Shown here: piece by piece, positions 7,533 through 10,608 of the stretch
Position numbering within the stretch: the first letter of the stretch is position 1
Layout of the letters: every line of letters starts with the position of its first letter
NCBI GenBank assembly: GCA_019414725.1
Contig: DXLM01000014.1
Span: 1-10,608 of the forward strand
Reading direction: 5' to 3'
Length of the DNA stretch: 10,608 bases
From: Bacteroides sp.
GTDB lineage: Bacteria; Bacteroidota; Bacteroidia; Bacteroidales; Bacteroidaceae
Notes under the pieces: generated by a model
Databases searched by the model: none
Seen by the model: only the letters and a program-made list of their open reading frames with translations
What the model was told of the DNA's origin: nothing
Made by a program: the position numbers and the translations under genes

Positions 7533-7554
7533 ATGAGCAAACGCTTAGTATGGA

Positions 7555-8193
7555 TTAAAAACAAACTCCTACACGTACACCCATGCTATTCCTTCCATCT
7601 TCAGAATAAGTCAGGATACCGGTTTTATTGGTTGCGTAGCTATAATATACGGCTACATGAAATCCCAGACGTTGATAAGGCACCGGATGAATATCCATTC
7701 CCAGTTCGGGTGAAACATAGAATCCCCACGGGCGTTCATACCATTGTACCAGATTGTTGTAAATGGAGTTTTGGGAATACATGGCACCCGATTTGACTCC
7801 GAAGTAAGGTTTTACATACCTGTTATCCGGTAACTTGTAGGATACAGATATTCCGAAGGGTAGTTGGAACGCTGATTGTTGCTGGTCTGTTGTCAATGAA
7901 GCCGTTGGGGTGAGGGGGATGGTCCGGCGGTCCACATATCGGTGATTGGTATGAAAATTAAGGAAAGCTCCTATAGCCCAATAGGGCGTCAGATCATATT
8001 TTCCTTCAAAGTTCATTCCCCACCCGCTGAATTTATCGGCAAAGTTGCTGTTCAACGGCACATTCATCTGCCAGTCTACGTTAAAATGTACATTTTCCCA
8101 GGTCTGTGCTTTACTTGTGAAACAAAAGAGAACTAGTAACATTCCGATGAGGATACGTTTGGGAACTCTGTGTTTTAATATTTTCGTTTTCAT
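7555..8193 (-). CDS. Small outer-membrane beta-barrel protein
   Basis: A 212-residue exported protein. The N-terminus has a long basic n-region, a hydrophobic core (about 14-26) and a likely signal peptidase I site SKA|Q (after residue 29); glutamine at +1 is common in Bacteroides. The mature part consists of alternating, aromatic-rich strands separated by turns (for example FSGWGMNFEGKYDLTPYWAI, then KLPDNRYVKPYFGVKSGAMY, then YQRLGFHVAVYYSYA) and ends in MGVRVGVCF, with a C-terminal Phe as in many barrels. This fits an 8-stranded porin-like or OmpW/OmpX-sized barrel, but no specific family is recognised. It is the last gene of the operon, 12 bases after the DUF4136 lipoprotein gene, followed by a terminator. 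Substrate and function are unknown. Confidence 0.78.
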   Translation of the reverse strand: MKTKILKHRVPKRILIGMLLVLFCFTSKAQTWENVHFNVDWQMNVPLNSNFADKFSGWGMNFEGKYDLTPYWAIGAFLNFHTNHRYVDRRTIPLTPTASLTTDQQQSAFQLPFGISVSYKLPDNRYVKPYFGVKSGAMYSQNSIYNNLVQWYERPWGFYVSPELGMDIHPVPYQRLGFHVAVYYSYATNKTGILTYSEDGRNSMGVRVGVCF

Positions 8194-8205
8194 GATTTTC
8201 CGGTT

Positions 8206-8838
8206 TTATTGTTTGTTTGACAGATAAGGAGATTGTGCAAATGCCTGATTGACGGCATTTAATGTCAACTGCATATTGAAATGGGAGTTTCCGTATAGCA
8301 GTCCTGACGCATAGGCATGCCAGATGACAGGTAGTTTGTTCTGGTTGGACTTATCGGCAGGTTGTCTTAAATCAACCATCTCCATAATCAGGGTTCCTGT
8401 GTCATAGCTGTAAGTTACCGGATAAGGATAATACCATCCTCCTCCCCAGTAGGGCCCCCAGAATCCGGCATCCCACCAGCCGCCATACCATCCTCCTGTG
8501 GTCATTTGTATTCTTTGTTGGGCGTATGACAACTGAATGCCTACATTGGCTTTTTCTTTATCTTCCGTCCGTACATAGCCTTTCTGTTCCATTTCATGGG
8601 CCACTGCACTGATAATGTTTTGGGCATTTTCATCTTTCCAATAATTGGCTTTCAGGCTGTTGTCCGGAACCAGAATGCTATCTGGCAGGTAATAGGTGGA
8701 AAACTCATTGAAATGTACACTGTTGTCATAATCAGTGTAAACGCTGTAGTCACTATCCAGTTTATTCATATCCGGATCTTTCTCGCACGAAGTAACTATC
8801 ATGGCAAGCATGAATAGTGGAAATAGTAGCTTCTTCAT
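8206..8838 (-). CDS. DUF4136 family lipoprotein
   Basis: A 210-residue envelope lipoprotein. The signal peptide ends in the lipobox VTSC, making Cys18 the lipidated residue. The following EKDPD is acidic, which in Bacteroidetes may favour surface exposure (inference). The body looks like DUF4136: FNEFSTYYLPDS near residue 43, a conserved helical part with MEQKGYVRTEDKEKANVGI (83-101), later strands LIMEMVDLR and VIWHAYASG (172-179), and a final helix LNAVNQAFAQSPY. An unusual Gly/Trp/Tyr-rich stretch spans residues 115-146. The function of DUF4136 is not known. It is the middle gene of the operon, 25 bases after the DUF4251 gene and 12 before the barrel gene, so it may work with the barrel at the outer membrane. 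Confidence 0.88.
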   Translation of the reverse strand: MKKLLFPLFMLAMIVTSCEKDPDMNKLDSDYSVYTDYDNSVHFNEFSTYYLPDSILVPDNSLKANYWKDENAQNIISAVAHEMEQKGYVRTEDKEKANVGIQLSYAQQRIQMTTGGWYGGWWDAGFWGPYWGGGWYYPYPVTYSYDTGTLIMEMVDLRQPADKSNQNKLPVIWHAYASGLLYGNSHFNMQLTLNAVNQAFAQSPYLSNKQ

Positions 8839-8863
8839 ATTCCTATAATTTTAGTTAAGTAGT

Positions 8864-9421
8864 TTATAGTGAGCGTCCTTTAAACACATTGGCTTTCTTT
8901 AATGGCAATATTTGACCGGATAAAGTCATGTGGCTGGAATTAAAGTTCGGAAGAATATCTACAGTCGCATTGTTGCTTCCATAAGGTATGTCAATGTTTA
9001 CTTGGGCTGAGATTCCGATTCCCATCACGTTCATACTGACATGAATATTACCTTTTTTGTCGGTTTTTACTTTATAGTTCGAAGCATTACCGTCTACGGT
9101 AATACCTCCTAGTCCGTTCGGACCGCTGAAAGGTACATTGAATGCTACTTGCACCACGGCCTTGTCACCGTCCAGTCCTACAAAGTTGGTGTTGGATGAA
9201 ACGAAAGCGGAGGTTCCGTATTTAAAGTAAACTCTGTCCGCTTCCAGTACAAAGGTTTGGTTGTCTATTGCCTCTTTGGCTTCCTGAAATAACATTTTGT
9301 CCAAAGCTTCCTGAGCCGCTTTTTTTTCCTGACGTGTCATTTCCTTTTCTGTTGTTTGTGCCTGTGAGTATTCTACGCAGGTAAACAAGGTTACTAATGT
9401 TAATATTACAACTTTTCTCAT
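8864..9421 (-). CDS. DUF4251 family secreted protein, copy 1
   Basis: A 185-residue exported protein with a signal peptide (MRKVVILTLVTLFTCVEYSQA, split after residue 21, then QTT). A charged helical segment (about 25-52, TRQEKKAAQEALDK) precedes a beta-rich domain beginning FVLEADRVYF (57-66) and containing SGPNGLGGITVDG, MGIGISAQVNI and PYGSNNATVDILPNF. These are hallmarks of DUF4251, a Bacteroidetes periplasmic or outer-envelope family of unknown function. It is about 71% identical (130 of 184 aligned positions, counted by eye) to the gene at 9655-10209, so the two are tandem duplicates. This copy heads the operon with the DUF4136 lipoprotein and barrel genes, while the other stands alone. 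No catalytic residues are apparent. Confidence 0.9.
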   Translation of the reverse strand: MRKVVILTLVTLFTCVEYSQAQTTEKEMTRQEKKAAQEALDKMLFQEAKEAIDNQTFVLEADRVYFKYGTSAFVSSNTNFVGLDGDKAVVQVAFNVPFSGPNGLGGITVDGNASNYKVKTDKKGNIHVSMNVMGIGISAQVNIDIPYGSNNATVDILPNFNSSHMTLSGQILPLKKANVFKGRSL

Positions 9422-9468
9422 AATACCTACTTTTTTATTTTATGTTGTTTTCCTATTGAAATCCGGTA

Positions 9469-9530
9469 TAAATATAATAAGCTTTGTCATAAACAGGTAG
9501 TAATTTATTACTGAAACGGAAAAACCGGTT
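9469..9530 (-). promoter_or_regulatory. Possible promoter and operator palindromes of the envelope operon
   Basis: TATATTTA (9476-9469, minus strand) is a TAnnTTTG-like -7 element with the last base changed, 48 bases before the ATG. It aligns with TATATTTG in front of the paralogous gene. Upstream, AGTAATTTATTACT (9499-9512) is a palindrome with 6-bp arms centred at about -43 from the inferred start, and AACCGGTT (9523-9530) is a perfect 8-bp palindrome. Neither has a counterpart upstream of the second copy. The palindromes are seen directly; binding is inferred. Confidence 0.35.
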
Positions 9531-9593
9531 GCTGAAGTGTGTTTTGGAGGAGCTGAAATTAAAGGTGTGAAGAGGAATGAATGAGAAAAGAAC

Positions 9594-9630
9594 AGCCCTG
9601 GAAATCTGCTTTAACAAAATTTCCGGGGCT
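9594..9630 (-). terminator. Intrinsic terminator of DUF4251 copy 2
   Basis: On the minus strand AGCCCCGGAAAT (9630-9619) pairs with ATTTCCAGGGCT (9605-9594), 11 of 12 positions matched, around a 13-base loop. GTTCTTTTCT follows. It starts 24 bases after the stop of the gene at 9655-10209 and separates it from the downstream operon. Confidence 0.8.
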
Positions 9631-9654
9631 TATTTTCTATGAACTATAAAGTGA

Positions 9655-10209
9655 TTAGAAAGACCTTCCTTTAAATATATTTGACTTGTCAAGCGGTAGT
9701 ATTTCACCGGATAAAGTCAGACGGTTGGAATTGAAGTTGGGGCGTATATCTACGGTGGCATTGTTGCTTCCATAAGGTAATGTTATACTTACCTGAGCAG
9801 ATATACCTACACCCATTACGCTCATTGTCAGATATATGCTTCCTTTCTTGTCGGTTTTGATCTTGTAACCGGAAACATTGCCGTCTACAGTGACACCTCC
9901 TAATCCGTTAGGACCGCTGGCAGGAATGTTGAATGCTACCTGCACGGATGATTTATCACCGTCTACCATTACAAAATTGGTATTAGAAGAAACAAAGGCA
10001 TTTCTTCCTCTTTTAAATATAACCCGGTCAGCTTCCAGTGTGAACGCTTTATTTTCTATAGCTTGTCTGGCTTCTTCGAACAAGGCTTGTTCCATAGCTT
10101 TTTGCGCCTCTTTCTTTTCCTGACGAGTCATTTTTTTTGTTGTTTGTGCTTGTGAGTAGCCTACGCAGCAAAACAAGGTGACGAATACTAATAAAATAAT
10201 CTTTTTCAT
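9655..10209 (-). CDS. DUF4251 family secreted protein, copy 2
   Basis: A 184-residue paralogue of the protein at 8864-9421. The signal peptide ends YSQA|QTT (cleavage after residue 21). The charged helix (TRQEKKEAQKAMEQALFEEA) and the beta domain FTLEADRVIF...SGPNGLGGVTVDG...MGVGISAQVSI...PYGSNNATVDIRPNF match copy 1, with most changes conservative and clustered in the helix and the signal sequence. It is monocistronic: a promoter-like TATATTTG lies 36 bases upstream and a strong terminator follows. High conservation in the glycine-rich loops suggests both copies remain under selection. The function is unknown. The pair may be partly redundant but is controlled separately. Confidence 0.9.
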   Translation of the reverse strand: MKKIILLVFVTLFCCVGYSQAQTTKKMTRQEKKEAQKAMEQALFEEARQAIENKAFTLEADRVIFKRGRNAFVSSNTNFVMVDGDKSSVQVAFNIPASGPNGLGGVTVDGNVSGYKIKTDKKGSIYLTMSVMGVGISAQVSITLPYGSNNATVDIRPNFNSNRLTLSGEILPLDKSNIFKGRSF

Positions 10210-10244
10210 ATATGTATCTTTTATGTTATTGTTTGGATATGAAA

Positions 10245-10252
10245 CAAATATA
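10245..10252 (-). promoter_or_regulatory. Probable -7 element of DUF4251 copy 2
   Basis: The minus strand reads TATATTTG (10252-10245), an exact TAnnTTTG match. The inferred start near 10238 gives a leader of about 28 nt. No clear -33 TTTG is seen at the usual distance. Confidence 0.5.
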
Positions 10253-10375
10253 ATAATTATTTTGTTGAAAGGACTTTATCTTATTTTTTAATTAAAAGCT
10301 TCTATGACTTTATATTTTGTACAATGTGTCAAAAAGGGGGAGGACAGTATGGCGAATCTTGGCGCAAAATCCAAT

Positions 10376-10498
10376 GGAACTTGATGCAAGATTGGGTAAA
10401 CCTTGTAACAAGATATTGCGGAACTTGATACACGTACATAAGTACGTGTTGGCTTATGCTTGCGTACATGTAGCCCGATGCCAACGTATGTTGCAAGC
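10376..10498. repeat. Cluster of direct and inverted repeats, possible structured RNA
   Basis: No convincing gene lies in 10210-10608. Within it, GGAACTTGAT occurs twice (10376-10385, 10420-10429). CTTGTAACAAG (10402-10412) is a palindrome. ACACGTAC-ATAA-GTACGTGT (10430-10449) is a perfect 8-bp-arm hairpin with a 4-base loop. GTTGGC/GCCAAC (10448-10453, 10480-10485) and GCTTGC/GCAAGC (10458-10463, 10493-10498) are interleaved in an A-B-A'-B' order. Such density suggests a folded RNA, a dispersed intergenic repeat or a binding region. Strand and function cannot be told. Confidence 0.5.
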
Positions 10499-10529
10499 TT
10501 ACGTTACTGATGTTGTTGAATATGTCTTC

Positions 10530-10602
10530 ATGTTTTTAGAAAACATCAGCACCTTTTTAAAAAAGGTCAGCATGTTTTAAAAAAAGGTCAGCATGTTTCA
10601 GC
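10530..10602. repeat. Tandem 21-bp repeat array with palindromic units, running towards the window edge
   Basis: Three 21-bp units (10530-10550, 10551-10571, 10572-10592) and a shortened fourth (10593-10602) each end in CAGC. Unit 1 is a hairpin ATGTTTT-TAG-AAAACAT; unit 2 is ACCTTTTT-A-AAAAAGGT; unit 3 combines the left end of unit 1 (ATG) with the right end of unit 2 (GGT). The array stops six bases short of the window end, so what it precedes is unseen. Confidence 0.65.
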
Positions 10603-10608
10603 GTACAT

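Noticed and set aside
7439..7564. N-terminal extension of the LytS-type kinase to 389 residues
   Set aside because: The extension would be encoded by the terminator at 7481-7532 and the promoter element at 7470-7477, and overlaps the end of the barrel gene.
10317..10580. An 87-codon open frame on the plus strand in the right-hand gene-free region
   Set aside because: It crosses all the hairpins and the 21-bp array, matches no family I know, and lacks a clear ribosome binding site. The open frame is more simply a by-product of repeat sequence.
10530..10602. CRISPR array
   Set aside because: Units are contiguous 21-bp repeats with no unique spacers, and there are no cas genes in the window.

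Overview
The window looks like a chromosomal segment of a Bacteroides-type gut anaerobe (order Bacteroidales). Four things point there: an AT-rich genome, promoter elements of the Bacteroidetes type (TAnnTTTG at about -7, sometimes with TTTG/TTG at about -33), very Bacteroides-like protein families (DUF4251, DUF4136, LytS/LytTR pairs, a MurK-MurQ pair), and few Shine-Dalgarno sites. No species can be named from the sequence alone.

Layout, left to right. (1) 1-1226, minus: the first 408 codons of rpsA (ribosomal protein S1), cut by the window edge, with a good promoter at 1293-1322. (2) 1423-3087, plus: a membrane-anchored hybrid histidine kinase/response regulator with a cysteine-rich PAS-like sensor, transcribed divergently from rpsA. 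Its stop codon overlaps the stop of the next, convergent gene. (3) 5461-3084, minus: a tight three-gene operon, a BadF/BadG-type amino-sugar kinase (probable murK), murQ (MurNAc-6-P etherase), and a SIMPL/DUF541 membrane-anchored protein. It is headed by a promoter flanked by two copies of a TATC(S)GATA palindrome. (4) 7438-5617, minus: a LytS-type sensor kinase and LytTR response regulator with overlapping ends and their own promoter. (5) 9421-7555, minus: an envelope operon of a secreted DUF4251 protein, a DUF4136 lipoprotein and a small outer-membrane beta-barrel, closed by an intrinsic terminator that sits directly upstream of the lytS promoter. (6) 10209-9655, minus: a second DUF4251 gene, about 71% identical to the first, with its own promoter and terminator. 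(7) 10210-10608: a gene-free stretch crowded with inverted repeats, including an interleaved (pseudoknot-like) pair and a 21-bp tandem array with covarying hairpin arms, running to the window edge.

How the genes work together. MurK and MurQ form a peptidoglycan-sugar salvage route: phosphorylation of MurNAc and/or GlcNAc, then lactyl-ether cleavage of MurNAc-6-P to GlcNAc-6-P. The secreted, lipoprotein and barrel genes form an envelope group of unknown function, and the adjacent LytS/LytTR pair could be its regulator, although that is only positional inference. The least explained parts are the structured repeat region at the right end and the duplicated palindrome around the murK promoter.
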